A stretch of DNA of 64,000 nt from Syntrophus sp. (in: bacteria) (GCA_013824835.1 PNOM01000003.1:18413-82412); one strand, 5' to 3'. Shown: positions 1 to 9,258, counted from the first letter of the stretch. The notes: generated from the letters alone by a model not told the origin. Translations and numbers: made by a program.

Positions 1-1
1 C

Positions 2-718
2 AGGCTCATATCAGCCGCATCCTGCACGACAACAGGGCTTGCCCATATGGTAAAGCCCCTTCTTGAAAACAAAGAGACGAGCAGGATCCTTACTGCCTCC
101 ATGTCAACCGTTCACGCGGTAACAAATACGCAGAGCGTGCTTGACAATGTACCGAAGGCCGGGGAGAAGGACCTCAGGAAGAACAGGAGCATTCTCAATA
201 ACATCATCCTAACCTCTACCAACGCTGCAGATGCGCTGGCGCAGGTTATCCCCGCAGTGCGGGAGATCGGCTTTATGGCTGACTCAATACGGGTTCCTAC
301 GAATACGGAATCTCTGATAGTGCTGAATGTAACCTTCCAGCCTCAGATGAGCAAGGACGGGACTACACCGTTGATTACCACGAAGACCATAAATGATATC
401 TACAAACAGGTGGCAGAGATCGACCCTGAACACCTTCTTATATACACGGAGGAGCAGAATGTTTCAACCGACCTCATTGGCGTGGATGCGGCGATTGTTA
501 TCGAAGGACAATTTAATCATACCCGCACTGCTTTTCAAACAATTGATCTTTCACGAATACCCAATATTCCAGATATACTGGTGAAGGCGATGGAAAACGA
601 AACCTTACGGGTGCCGGTTGTCCACGCGAAGATATTCGGTTGGTACGACAATGAATATGGGAGCTATACGAACAGGATGGGGGATTTAACGGTCTTTGCC
701 CATAAACAGTTAACATAA
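2..718 (+). CDS. Glyceraldehyde-3-phosphate dehydrogenase-like protein, 3' part
   Basis: The frame is open from the window edge, so the N-terminal NAD-binding part is missing. The first visible residues read SAASCTTTGLAHMVKPL, which matches the GAPDH active-site region around the catalytic cysteine; the family usually has SCTTNCLAP. The end carries the family signature WYDNEYGSYTNRMGDL. About 230 residues follow the cysteine against roughly 185 in standard GAPDH, so the catalytic domain holds extra sequence, apparently between the substrate-binding region and the C-terminal signature. Family membership is clear. Whether it is the glycolytic enzyme or a divergent paralogue is not certain, because of the altered active-site neighbours and the extra length. 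A hairpin terminator follows the stop codon. Confidence 0.8.
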   Translation, partial: RLISAASCTTTGLAHMVKPLLENKETSRILTASMSTVHAVTNTQSVLDNVPKAGEKDLRKNRSILNNIILTSTNAADALAQVIPAVREIGFMADSIRVPTNTESLIVLNVTFQPQMSKDGTTPLITTKTINDIYKQVAEIDPEHLLIYTEEQNVSTDLIGVDAAIVIEGQFNHTRTAFQTIDLSRIPNIPDILVKAMENETLRVPVVHAKIFGWYDNEYGSYTNRMGDLTVFAHKQLT

Positions 719-726
719 TGAATAAT

Positions 727-771
727 ACCCAGGATGTCGCTTCATGGAAGTGGCATCCTGGGTAGGTTTTT
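727..771 (+). terminator. Rho-independent terminator after the GAPDH-like gene
   Basis: ACCCAGGATG at 727-736 pairs with CATCCTGGGT at 754-763. The stem extends inward through CGCTTC/GAAGTG with wobble pairs, leaving a tiny loop. A T-rich run (GGTTTTTG) follows. It lies between two convergent genes and best serves the plus strand. Confidence 0.85.
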
Positions 772-772
772 G

Positions 773-3700
773 TCAGATCATTATTTTCAAAGGTTCTTCA
801 GATTTACTCTCATGTTTTCCAAGATAGACAGTGCCGCTCCACCCGTCAATACTTATAAAATCTCCCCCCTTAATCTTCCGGCTGTCAATGAGGCTGTAGC
901 CTTCTATTTCGTAGACCCGCAGTTTATTGAAACCAACGACACCCACTTTGTTGAGCTGGGGGATTGTTACTGCAGCATGGGAGGTGCCGCCCCCTTTAGC
1001 GGTCAGCAGGCCGTCAGCCTGGAGAATAATCCCCACATCTTCTGATACGGTATCGGGGCGGATCAGGATGAGGGGGGTATCCGGTTCTCTTTCCCGGTAA
1101 TATTTGATCTCATCTTCCGAGTAGACTGCCCTGCCTGAGAGGGCGCCGCCGCTGACGCCAATCCCTATGCCGAGAAGAGAGACCTGGAGATCCGGGGTAT
1201 CGCGAAAGATATTCAAGCGCCTTGTTTCAGTCTGGGTCATGTCCCGGGTTTGAAGTATATAGAGGCTATCTCTTGTTGAGTTTTCAAAGGTGAACTCAAT
1301 CTCCTGATGACGGAAACCCTTTTCATAGATGAGAATTTCGGCAAGCCTGACAAGCTCATGATAGATTTCAGGGAATTTTATCTCAAGAGAAATGGTAGAG
1401 TCTCTTGGTTCCGCAATTCTTTGATTTTCGGAAATAGGATAGGTTTCAACAAGGCCGGACACAATGTCATCCCCCTGGACGCCGAAGATGAAATCACCAT
1501 ACAATGCAACCTCAGGGGACGGCCCCTTCGGGTTTCTCGTGAATATTACCCCTGACCCTGAGTCTTCATTCAGGTTTCCGAAGACCATAGCCTGCACAAT
1601 GACTGCGGTGCCCCATTCGTCAGAAAGGTGCATCTCGTGACGGTATATATTCGCCTGATCGGAATACCAGGATGCAAAGACCCGCAGGATTGACTGCTGA
1701 AGCTGTTCAAAGGGGTCATCAATAACTTCAATGCCTCCTTCCTCCATGGCGCTCTTGTAAGAAAGGGCAATTTGCCGCATCTGTTCCGCATTGAAGAGTA
1801 TCTTTCTGTCTATATTATATTTAAATTTGAAATTGTTGATAATTCTGTCAAAAAAATTCCTGTCCAGGTTATGGAACATACCCCACATCTGGAGAAACCT
1901 TCTGTAGGAGTCCCACGCTGCCCATTCAAATCCCTTCTTTGTACTCAGCCCCTCTGCGATTGCCTCGTTGATGCCTACATTGAGGAAGGAATGCATCATT
2001 CCAGGGAGGGAAATAGTGGCGCCGCTTCGTACGGAGAGGAGCAAAGGGTTATGGTGGTCACCGAATTTCTTGCCCTCTGCCTTCTCAAGCTTTATTATCT
2101 CGTTGTATATACGGTGGCTTACGTCATTAAAGATGTACTTGTACCCAACCACTGCGTCATATTTTCTGAAAACCTCGGTGGTAAGGATAAAGCCGGGCGG
2201 GACGGGGAAATTAAGGGCTGCGAGTTCCTTTAGAAAATATCCCTTGTTTCCGATAAGTATCTGGTTGTCAGTCTGTTTATTTTTCTTGTAAATAGTTGAA
2301 ATTGTCAGTTCAGGCATGTAGGCCATAACAAGGTTCAGGATCTGCTTGTTATCCTTGAATTTCTCCAGTTCGGCATTCAAGGTCCTGATAATGGCGTTGA
2401 TGAAATTATCGAGCACCTGGAGCCCGAAGGCAGAGGATATGACGGATCTGCAAAAGTTTTCCGAGGCCTGATATACTACCTCCTGATCCTCCTGACCAAG
2501 GCTCGCAATCGCTGCTGTTCCATCCTTTTGGGAATTTTGCCGTATAATGATCGGCAGATTCCCGCTATGGGCATTTATGTAGTAGTCCTTGATAATATCC
2601 CTGATGCCCTTGGAGATGAATTGAAAGATATCAACATATTGATCCACGGAGAACTGTTTGATCTGGAGTGCACTGGTGATGTATTTCATCTTGGCGACAA
2701 GGCCTTCTGTGGTAATGCCCTCCAGATCAAGGGCTTTTACATATAGCCAGAGACATTTGTGGATATTCATAAGGGTGCTTTTTGTAATGAATTTGAGGTT
2801 TAAGGAGACTATCAATTCTTCAAATAATGTGGTGGCAAAATGTTCGAGACGGAGCGAAAGCCCAACGGCCTCGAATTTTTCTTCCTGGTATGTTCCGTAC
2901 ATGGACGGAATGCCGGCAGCAATATGTCTCTTGTAGTAGATATTCTCAAAATAGGTCGTCTTTATGGGAGAAAGAATCCGTTCCTTGAGGATTGAGAGAA
3001 ACCCGAGAATGATGGTGAGACTTTGATAGTAGTTCTTCTTATGGATATGTCTTCTCAGGGTACGGATTGTCGGAGTGCTGAAAATTCCTGTAGCCTCCAG
3101 GTCTTTGAGTAAATCAATAGGGAGGAAATTATACTTCTTGTATAAAAGCTGGTACAACCGGATCATGAGCGCTGCCCGCTCTTTGTCCCGTTCTGTAACG
3201 CCTTTAATTTGCTGTATTGCCCTGTGCGCCTTTGCTGAATCCCAGTCAAGAAAACTATGGGGCTCGTTCTGTATCTTCGGAAAGAGGAGAGAGAATACCC
3301 TGTGCATACCATCGAAATACTCGCCTTTGTCGGCTACCTGTTCATACACCTCGAGGGGAAGGTGATCCCTGATATACATTTTGCTGCCCGAATGCCAGAA
3401 ACGAAATATATCTTCAATAAAGCTCACGAGCAGGCTGTTGCTCTCTACATGGGATTGTTTGCGAAGGTAGTAGACAAGCTTGTCATTCCTTTGGGAAAGC
3501 TCATCTACTCTGGTTGATGTATCCCGTAACTCGCCCTCCGCGCCGATTTCATTAAAATAGATAGGAAAGATTCGCAGGAGCTGTTTCACGAGATTATATG
3601 CCGGTGTTATCTCTGAGTTGAGAAGACCTGAAATCTCTTTTTGCAGAAGGTCTGTATCCCGCACAAAAACCCCGCCGATTTTCAGATTGATAATGAGGGC

Positions 3701-4987
3701 TGACAGGAGCCTTTTGGTCCACCGGGGCCGCAAAGCAATAATCTCAAGCCATGACCGTATATTCATGATATGAGCGGGGTTTACCCTTACCTGCCACTCG
3801 GCGGTTGAGCCTGTAATCTCAGGACGCTGAAAACCGAAAAGGATTAATTCTTCAATCATGGTATCCACAAGGGGGTGGTTTTTCTGGGCAAAGACCTCCC
3901 TCGCAATGGTAGTGACACAGTCTATTATGACACTGCGGTGTTCATAGGATGCACTCTGCTTTAAAAGGGCAAAAAGCTTCTTCACAAAGTCGTTCAGATC
4001 GCCATCGTTTTCCTCCTTGAATACTACACGGAGGCATCTGTTGATCTCCTGGAGCACACTATTGTAGATGTCGGAAAGACCGGAGACATTCATCATATTG
4101 AACAGGAAATCGAGTTTTACCATGTGGCGGTGCCCTGGAAACGCGGATGACCTCTCCAGATCATCCGCAATCAGGAGATATCCGTTTACGATCTGGGCAT
4201 GATCAGGCAAGGTAAGATATGTGGCGATAAGGCTATTGTCATTGGCCATGATCCGGTCATGGAGACCTTCCAGATTTCCCAGCAGAGACTCAATATTTCT
4301 GTGGCTTAAGGGTTTTATGAGGGCCTCAAAGACGCTTGCCCCTTCATTATTTTCTGTATCCCGACTAAACCACTCTGCGGGGTCAGGCTGGGTGAGCCAG
4401 AATATATATGTTTCCTTAAAAAAACCGTAGAGAACCATTTTTAAAGAATCTACAGGTACATCAAACCCTGGGTCAACGACAGATTTAAGAAGCGCCTTCA
4501 AATAGGTGGAACTTTTCCTGAAAAGAGGGCCATAGTCATTATATGCCTTTTTCAAAGACTCGGCGAGAAAGGGAAAAAGGACGAGGTTCCGGGGAAGGAG
4601 TTCCCTGCTGTTTGAGACGATTGTGGCGACATAATCAAAAAGGTAGCGGATCGATGTTTCTCTGATCTCCTCACTTGAGGCGGCTCTTATGATGTCGAAA
4701 TAGATGGAAAGAATGATTTTGAGGGCACCGCACCCATCCCTGTGCATGTTTATTTCGTAGAAATCGCCTATGGAGAGGGTTCTGAGTTCTTTTAATACAT
4801 ATTCCCAGTTTACATAGGGGTGGTTAAGCTCAAGGAGCAACTCACGGGTACGCTTGGAAACACCGTAGTGTCCTTCCACGACCTCAAGAAGTCCGTTGTA
4901 TTGTTCCGGTATCGCTACATTTGCGGCCGTACGCTCCAGATTTACCTGAAGGGCTGAAGAATTAAGGGGTTTTATCTGTTCATCCAT
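773..4987 (-). CDS. PPDK-type dikinase-like protein with a ~900-residue N-terminal region and no PEP/pyruvate barrel
   Basis: The 1,404-residue product has a mostly helical N-terminal region (about 1-900) that I do not recognise. A PPDK/PEP-synthase nucleotide-binding domain follows from about residue 910 (NKGYFLKEL, then SVRSGATISLPGMMHSFLN, FTRNPKGPSPEVALYGDF and YILQTRD). Next is a swivelling phosphohistidine domain with GGGTSHAAV; the phospho-accepting histidine is at about residue 1337. Only about 67 residues remain, so the C-terminal TIM barrel that binds PEP/pyruvate in PPDK is absent. In this family ATP phosphorylates the histidine, which passes the phosphate to an acceptor; here the acceptor is unknown and the N-terminal region is a candidate site for it (inference). 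The start ATG has AAGGTG upstream. It stands alone between terminators. Confidence 0.8.
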   Translation of the reverse strand: MDEQIKPLNSSALQVNLERTAANVAIPEQYNGLLEVVEGHYGVSKRTRELLLELNHPYVNWEYVLKELRTLSIGDFYEINMHRDGCGALKIILSIYFDIIRAASSEEIRETSIRYLFDYVATIVSNSRELLPRNLVLFPFLAESLKKAYNDYGPLFRKSSTYLKALLKSVVDPGFDVPVDSLKMVLYGFFKETYIFWLTQPDPAEWFSRDTENNEGASVFEALIKPLSHRNIESLLGNLEGLHDRIMANDNSLIATYLTLPDHAQIVNGYLLIADDLERSSAFPGHRHMVKLDFLFNMMNVSGLSDIYNSVLQEINRCLRVVFKEENDGDLNDFVKKLFALLKQSASYEHRSVIIDCVTTIAREVFAQKNHPLVDTMIEELILFGFQRPEITGSTAEWQVRVNPAHIMNIRSWLEIIALRPRWTKRLLSALIINLKIGGVFVRDTDLLQKEISGLLNSEITPAYNLVKQLLRIFPIYFNEIGAEGELRDTSTRVDELSQRNDKLVYYLRKQSHVESNSLLVSFIEDIFRFWHSGSKMYIRDHLPLEVYEQVADKGEYFDGMHRVFSLLFPKIQNEPHSFLDWDSAKAHRAIQQIKGVTERDKERAALMIRLYQLLYKKYNFLPIDLLKDLEATGIFSTPTIRTLRRHIHKKNYYQSLTIILGFLSILKERILSPIKTTYFENIYYKRHIAAGIPSMYGTYQEEKFEAVGLSLRLEHFATTLFEELIVSLNLKFITKSTLMNIHKCLWLYVKALDLEGITTEGLVAKMKYITSALQIKQFSVDQYVDIFQFISKGIRDIIKDYYINAHSGNLPIIIRQNSQKDGTAAIASLGQEDQEVVYQASENFCRSVISSAFGLQVLDNFINAIIRTLNAELEKFKDNKQILNLVMAYMPELTISTIYKKNKQTDNQILIGNKGYFLKELAALNFPVPPGFILTTEVFRKYDAVVGYKYIFNDVSHRIYNEIIKLEKAEGKKFGDHHNPLLLSVRSGATISLPGMMHSFLNVGINEAIAEGLSTKKGFEWAAWDSYRRFLQMWGMFHNLDRNFFDRIINNFKFKYNIDRKILFNAEQMRQIALSYKSAMEEGGIEVIDDPFEQLQQSILRVFASWYSDQANIYRHEMHLSDEWGTAVIVQAMVFGNLNEDSGSGVIFTRNPKGPSPEVALYGDFIFGVQGDDIVSGLVETYPISENQRIAEPRDSTISLEIKFPEIYHELVRLAEILIYEKGFRHQEIEFTFENSTRDSLYILQTRDMTQTETRRLNIFRDTPDLQVSLLGIGIGVSGGALSGRAVYSEDEIKYYREREPDTPLILIRPDTVSEDVGIILQADGLLTAKGGGTSHAAVTIPQLNKVGVVGFNKLRVYEIEGYSLIDSRKIKGGDFISIDGWSGTVYLGKHESKSEEPLKIMI

Positions 4988-5041
4988 CGATACACCTTAA
5001 TGCACTGTTCCGGTCTTTTATTGTGTGAATATTGTGTTAAT

Positions 5042-5077
5042 AAAAAAAGGGGGGTATTCACCAACCCCCCTTTTTTT
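5042..5077 (-). terminator. Bidirectional terminator below the etf operon
   Basis: Seven A, then GGGGGGT (5049-5055), loop TATTCACCA region, ACCCCCC (5064-5070), then seven T. Read on the minus strand it is a GC stem followed by a U7 tract, 17 bases after the etfA stop. The symmetry would also stop plus-strand transcription. Confidence 0.9.
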
Positions 5078-5093
5078 AGGCATCAACGCATAA

Positions 5094-6080
5094 TTATTTG
5101 TTCAATTTTGCTTTGAACTTTTCAATAAGTTTCGGGACAAACACGTTAATATCTCCCACTACGCCAATGGTGGCATTCTTAAAGATCGGGGCATCGGCAT
5201 CTTTGTTGATGGCCACGATACAATCAGATGTCCTCATTCCTGCAAGATGCTGGATGGCTCCGGAGATACCGCAGGCTATGTAGATTTTCGGCTTTACTGT
5301 CTTTCCTGTCTGACCTACCTGATGGTCATAGGATATCCAGTCTGAATCAACTGCGGCACGGGATGCACCCACTGCGCCGCCCAGGAGATCGGCAAGCTCT
5401 TTGAGCATGGTAAAGCTTTCTGCCTTACCTACGCCTCTGCCGCCTGAAATAATAATATCAGCCTCAACGAGATTTACTGACGTTGCGGATGGTATAAATT
5501 CGACTACCTTGGTGTGAAGGCTATCTTCCGATACTGAAACGGATTCTTTTACAACCTCGCCCTGTGCTGCGGCATCTTTCTCAGGCATGGCAAATGCCTT
5601 TGGTCTTACGGTAGCAATCTGAGTCTGTGCCTTCTCATTAACCACGGTTACCGTGAAGTTGCCGCCAAAAGCAGCCCGTGTCATCTTCAGCTTGCCGCCG
5701 TCGATTACGAGACCGATGGTATCAGCACAGAGACCTGTCTGAAGCTTTGCGGCTGCGGCTGCTGCCATATCGGAACCCTGACTTGTACCCCTGAAGAGCG
5801 CAATCTCAGGTTTGTACTTCTCAATGAGAGTCTGTGCGGCCTTTACATATGCATCAGCCCTGAACCCTTTGAATACGCCGTCTTCTACTGTATATACCTT
5901 TGAAGCGCCATAAGCTATAGCGTCTTTTGCGATCCCGTCAACGCTGTCTCCTATGACAAAGGCGCATACATTTGAGCCCAGGTCTTTAGCAAGCGTTTTA
6001 CCAATGCCCAGGATTTCAAAGGACATTGGGGATGCATTTCCGTCTTTATGTTCTATATATACCCATACATCGTTAGCCAT
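5094..6080 (-). CDS. etfA: Electron transfer flavoprotein, alpha subunit
   Basis: The 328-residue length is normal. The N-terminal domain has the Etf fold. The C-terminal FAD-binding domain carries [47 protein letters not shown] and [10 protein letters not shown], all typical of EtfA. EtfAB takes electrons from acyl-CoA dehydrogenases, or bifurcates or confurcates them with partner enzymes. Here no dehydrogenase gene lies beside it, so the redox partner is encoded elsewhere. It is the last gene of the operon, 18 bases after etfB, and ends just before a strong terminator. Confidence 0.96.
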   Translation of the reverse strand: MANDVWVYIEHKDGNASPMSFEILGIGKTLAKDLGSNVCAFVIGDSVDGIAKDAIAYGASKVYTVEDGVFKGFRADAYVKAAQTLIEKYKPEIALFRGTSQGSDMAAAAAAKLQTGLCADTIGLVIDGGKLKMTRAAFGGNFTVTVVNEKAQTQIATVRPKAFAMPEKDAAAQGEVVKESVSVSEDSLHTKVVEFIPSATSVNLVEADIIISGGRGVGKAESFTMLKELADLLGGAVGASRAAVDSDWISYDHQVGQTGKTVKPKIYIACGISGAIQHLAGMRTSDCIVAINKDADAPIFKNATIGVVGDINVFVPKLIEKFKAKLNK

Positions 6081-6098
6081 TATTATCCCTCCTCCCGG

Positions 6099-6896
6099 TT
6101 ATTTTATGACTTTCAAGTCAATAAGTTTGTCTACAACCGTAGTTGCGATGTCTTCGAGCTCGCCTTTCAGGATTTCTCCTGCGCCTCTTGGTGGTGGTAC
6201 TGCGATTTCCACAACCTTGGTAGATGAGCCTGCTGCTCCTACTTTACCCTTATCCAATCCGAGGTCATCGGCGGTCCACTGGGGTATTGCAATCTTTGAG
6301 GCCTTTCTGATGCCCATGAGGTTGGGAAGACGGGGTTCATTGATGCCTTTAATGACGGATACTACTGCCGGCAGTTTTGCCTCAACAACCTGTGTGCCGC
6401 CTTCAATTGCCCTTTCCACTATTATCTTCTTGCCTGCTTCATCGATTGAACGGACCTTGGAAACATAGGTAAGCTGGCTGAAGTCGAGTATTGAAGCAAG
6501 AAATGCACCCACAACGCCGGTATTGCCGTCTGTGGACTGTTTACCACAAAAGACTACATCCACATCACCGATCTTCTTAATGGCAGCTGCGAGCACTGAT
6601 GCGGTTGCATAGGTGTCGGAGCCGGCAAATGCGTCATCGGTAAGCTGATAGACTGAATCTACCGTGAGGGCAAGGGCGTTTCTCAAGACGTCTGCTGCTT
6701 TGTCCGGGCCCATGGTAATTGCGACGATCTCACCGTCATAGTTTTCTTTTGTAAGCAGGGCTTCTTCTAATGCGAACTCGTCAAAAGGGTTCGTTACCGA
6801 GTCCATCCCTTCTCTGTTGAGTGCGCCCTTTGGAATGTCCCACTTCACTTCTGCTTCAGTGTCGGGAACCTGTTTTATACACGCTACTATCTTCAC
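6099..6896 (-). CDS. etfB: Electron transfer flavoprotein, beta subunit
   Basis: I place the start at GTG 6896, giving 265 residues that begin (V)KIVACIKQVPDTEAEV, the usual EtfB N-terminus. AAGGAGGA lies five bases upstream at 6901-6908. A longer frame from an ATG at 6923 would put this ribosome site inside the coding region and add residues not seen in the family. Internal motifs include NPFDEFALEEAL and the nucleotide-binding segment GKQSTDGNTGVVGAFLA. The C-terminal arm (VVEIAVPPPRGAGEIL) is the part that embraces EtfA. The gene follows the crotonase gene after 19 bases and precedes etfA. Confidence 0.95.
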   Translation of the reverse strand: MKIVACIKQVPDTEAEVKWDIPKGALNREGMDSVTNPFDEFALEEALLTKENYDGEIVAITMGPDKAADVLRNALALTVDSVYQLTDDAFAGSDTYATASVLAAAIKKIGDVDVVFCGKQSTDGNTGVVGAFLASILDFSQLTYVSKVRSIDEAGKKIIVERAIEGGTQVVEAKLPAVVSVIKGINEPRLPNLMGIRKASKIAIPQWTADDLGLDKGKVGAAGSSTKVVEIAVPPPRGAGEILKGELEDIATTVVDKLIDLKVIK

Positions 6897-6915
6897 AGTC
6901 TCCTCCTTGTTGTTT

Positions 6916-7698
6916 TTATTCACCTTTAAAGGTGGATTTTCTTTTTTCTACAAATGCGGTCATGCCTTCTTTCTGATCCTTTGTGGCAAAACATAGCCCG
7001 AAGTCTTTGGCCTCAAGCATAAGGGCATCGTCAGTGCTCATGTAAAGACTTCTGTTTATTAACTGTTTTGCAAGCCTTATGGAAAAGGGACCATTTGCCT
7101 TTATTTTCCCCGCCAACGCCATCACATCGCTCATCAACTGATCGTGAGGCACCACTTTATTGATGAGCCCCATGTCATATGCCTCCTGAGCGCCAATGGT
7201 TTTCCCGGTGAATATCAATTCCTTGGTTTTAGCGAGGCCGGCTAATTTTGCAGTTCTCTGAGTTCCCCCGAACCCGGGAAAAATCCCGAGGGTCGTTTCA
7301 GGGAAGCCAATCTTTGCCTTTTCTGAGGCGTAAATGAAGTCGCATGCGAGGGCTACCTCAAAACCCCCACCCAGGGCATAGCCGTTCACTGCTGCAATGA
7401 CAGGCTTCTGCATGTTTTCTAATGCAGCAAAGGCATCGTGACCCCTTTGAGAAAAGGCCATACCTTCCAGTGCAGTCAGGTCTTTCATCTCGAGTATATC
7501 AGCCCCGGCGATGAATGCCTTGTCTCCTTCACCGGTCACAATTACCACCCGAACCTCAGGATTGCTTTCGAGGGCTTTTGCTGCATCCATGATTTCTATC
7601 AGGGTCTCTGAATTGAGGGCATTTAATGCCTTCGGTCTGTTTATCTTTAAAACCCCTATACCATCGTTGATCTCAACGATCACGTTTTTGTAATCCAT
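6916..7698 (-). CDS. Enoyl-CoA hydratase/isomerase family protein (crotonase)
   Basis: The start is ATG 7698 (MDYKNVIVEINDG), giving 260 residues, the usual crotonase length. A longer frame running back into the thiolase gene is overlap, not protein. The oxyanion-hole segments are visible: KAFIAGADI and GYALGGGFEVALACDF. The two catalytic glutamates of enoyl-CoA hydratases are in place (GGGFE and GFPETTLG), which supports hydration of a 2-enoyl-CoA such as crotonyl-CoA. It begins four bases after the thiolase stop, so translation is probably coupled. With the thiolase and EtfBA it covers part of a butyrate or beta-oxidation route; 3-hydroxyacyl-CoA and acyl-CoA dehydrogenases are not in the window. 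Confidence 0.93.
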   Translation of the reverse strand: MDYKNVIVEINDGIGVLKINRPKALNALNSETLIEIMDAAKALESNPEVRVVIVTGEGDKAFIAGADILEMKDLTALEGMAFSQRGHDAFAALENMQKPVIAAVNGYALGGGFEVALACDFIYASEKAKIGFPETTLGIFPGFGGTQRTAKLAGLAKTKELIFTGKTIGAQEAYDMGLINKVVPHDQLMSDVMALAGKIKANGPFSIRLAKQLINRSLYMSTDDALMLEAKDFGLCFATKDQKEGMTAFVEKRKSTFKGE

Positions 7699-7702
7699 AT
7701 GA

Positions 7703-8986
7703 TTATGCCTCGCTTTCGAGAATTGCTGCCAACCCCTGTCCGCCGCCGATACACATGGAAACAAGACCATACTTGAGGCCAAGCCGCTGCATCTGATAGA
7801 GGGCCGTAGTGACAAGCCTTGCGCCTGTACAACCGATGGGGTGACCCAATGATATCCCGCCGCCAAACATATTACATTTGTCAGGATTTACCTTAAGCTC
7901 TCTCATGCAGGCGATAGCCTGGGATGCGAAGGCCTCATTGAGTTCGATCAGGTCTATCTGATCAAGGGTCATGTTGGCTTTTTTCAGAGCCTTTCTGATT
8001 GCAGGTATCGGACCAAGGCCCATGTACTGTGGATCAAGTCCACCGCCCGCATAGGCGATGATTTTACCCATGGGTTTGATCCCTAAGGCCTGCGCCTTTT
8101 CTCTTGTCATCAACACAACCGCTGATGCCGCGTCATTGAGACCTGATGCGTTCCCTGCGGTTACTGTTCCGTCTTTCTTGAAGGCTGTTCCAAGTTTTCC
8201 CATTTTTTCAATGGTAGTATCCATGGGTCTCTCGTCTGTATCGAAAACAACAGGATCACCCTTTTTCTGGGGTATTACAACGGGAACGATTTCCGGTTTG
8301 AAGAGACCTTCTTTTATAGCCTTCATTGCCCGCTGGTGACTCACAAGACCGAATGTATCCTGTTCCAGTCTTGTAATGCCGTAGAGTGCTGCAATATTTT
8401 CTGCGGTTACGCCCATATGGTATCCGTAGAATATTTCCCATATACCGTCAAGGACCATGAGGTCTACCATCTTGGCGTCAAACATACGTGCGCCCCACCG
8501 TGCGGAAGGTACTGAGAAGGGTGCAAGGCTCATATTTTCCATGCCTCCGGCGACCACTACTTCGTTATCCCCTGTATTAATTGACTGGATGCCGTTAATG
8601 ATGGCCCTCAGTCCGGAGGAACATACCTTGTTGAGTGTGTAGGCATTTGTTTCCTTGGGGACCCCGCCGAAGATGCTGGCCTGTCTTCCTGAATTCTGGC
8701 CAAGCCCTGCCTGGAGGACATTACCCATGATAACCTCATCAATTTCGACTTCCTTCAGACTGCTGTCAAAATCATAGTATTTTGCTTCAAGATCCGTATC
8801 TGTTTTTCCACCAAAGATGTCCGGTGCTACATCTTTATCCTTATTCCTTGAAGGCCTTATGCCTGCCCGTTTTATTGCCTCTTTAATTGCGAGACCCCCC
8901 AACTGCACTACAGGCACGTCTTTCAAAGAACCGCCGAAACTACCGATTGCTGTTCGTGCGCAAGACACTATCACTGCTTCTTTCAT
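7703..8986 (-). CDS. Acetyl-CoA C-acetyltransferase (thiolase)
   Basis: The 427-residue protein has the thiolase active sites: acyl-accepting cysteine C122 in NKVCSSGLRA, LNEAFASQA, the GGGISLGHPIGCTGAR histidine region and the C-terminal CIGGGQG cysteine. Thiolases of this class are about 393 residues. The extra length is a charged insert at about residues 44-78, between the first helix and the strand leading to EIDEVIMGNV. It catalyses reversible condensation of two acetyl-CoA, or thiolysis of acetoacetyl-CoA; the direction here is not shown by sequence. AAAGGAGA lies upstream of the ATG. It is the first gene of the operon, behind a good promoter and tandem repeats. Confidence 0.94.
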   Translation of the reverse strand: MKEAVIVSCARTAIGSFGGSLKDVPVVQLGGLAIKEAIKRAGIRPSRNKDKDVAPDIFGGKTDTDLEAKYYDFDSSLKEVEIDEVIMGNVLQAGLGQNSGRQASIFGGVPKETNAYTLNKVCSSGLRAIINGIQSINTGDNEVVVAGGMENMSLAPFSVPSARWGARMFDAKMVDLMVLDGIWEIFYGYHMGVTAENIAALYGITRLEQDTFGLVSHQRAMKAIKEGLFKPEIVPVVIPQKKGDPVVFDTDERPMDTTIEKMGKLGTAFKKDGTVTAGNASGLNDAASAVVLMTREKAQALGIKPMGKIIAYAGGGLDPQYMGLGPIPAIRKALKKANMTLDQIDLIELNEAFASQAIACMRELKVNPDKCNMFGGGISLGHPIGCTGARLVTTALYQMQRLGLKYGLVSMCIGGGQGLAAILESEA

Positions 8987-9027
8987 AGGCTTCTCCTTTC
9001 AAGTCAATTTGAAACAAATTTCACAAT

Positions 9028-9056
9028 CTTTTATCCTAAACACACAAAAATGTCAA
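9028..9056 (-). promoter_or_regulatory. Candidate sigma-70 promoter of the thiolase-ech-etfBA operon
   Basis: On the minus strand TTGACA (9051-9056) is followed after 17 bases by TAAAAG (9028-9033), a perfect -35 with a 4/6 -10. The thiolase ATG is about 40 bases downstream. The tandem repeats start at the -35 box. Confidence 0.55.
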
Positions 9057-9102
9057 TGAATTTAATGCACAATGAATTTAATACGTAATCGATTTAATGC
9101 CT
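9055..9102. repeat. Three tandem 16-bp repeats at the -35 of the thiolase operon
   Basis: AATGAATTTAATGCAC (9055-9070), AATGAATTTAATACGT (9071-9086) and AATCGATTTAATGCCT (9087-9102) sit head to tail without spacers. The shared core is AAT-GATTTAAT. Their place, overlapping and just upstream of the -35 box, fits binding sites for a transcription factor; no protein in the window is an obvious partner. Confidence 0.75.
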
Positions 9103-9174
9103 TAAGAATTGAAGCATTACGGGTTTTGATTGATAAAACCATAAAAATCACGCATTATATACAACATAAAATAA

Positions 9175-9258
9175 TGCCGAAGGCGGGACTTGAACCCGCA
9201 CAGGCTTGCACCTACTAGACCCTGAACCTAGCGCGTCTGCCTATTCCGCCACTTCGGC
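9175..9258 (-). tRNA. tRNA-Leu (anticodon CAG)
   Basis: The acceptor stem GCCGAAG/CTTCGGC closes an 84-nt cloverleaf with A as discriminator base. The anticodon arm is CTAGG-TTCAGGG-TCTAG, giving CAG, which reads CUG. The long variable arm (type II) and the T arm GCGGG-TTCAAGT-CCCGC are those of tRNA-Leu. The 3' CCA is not encoded. Confidence 0.97.
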
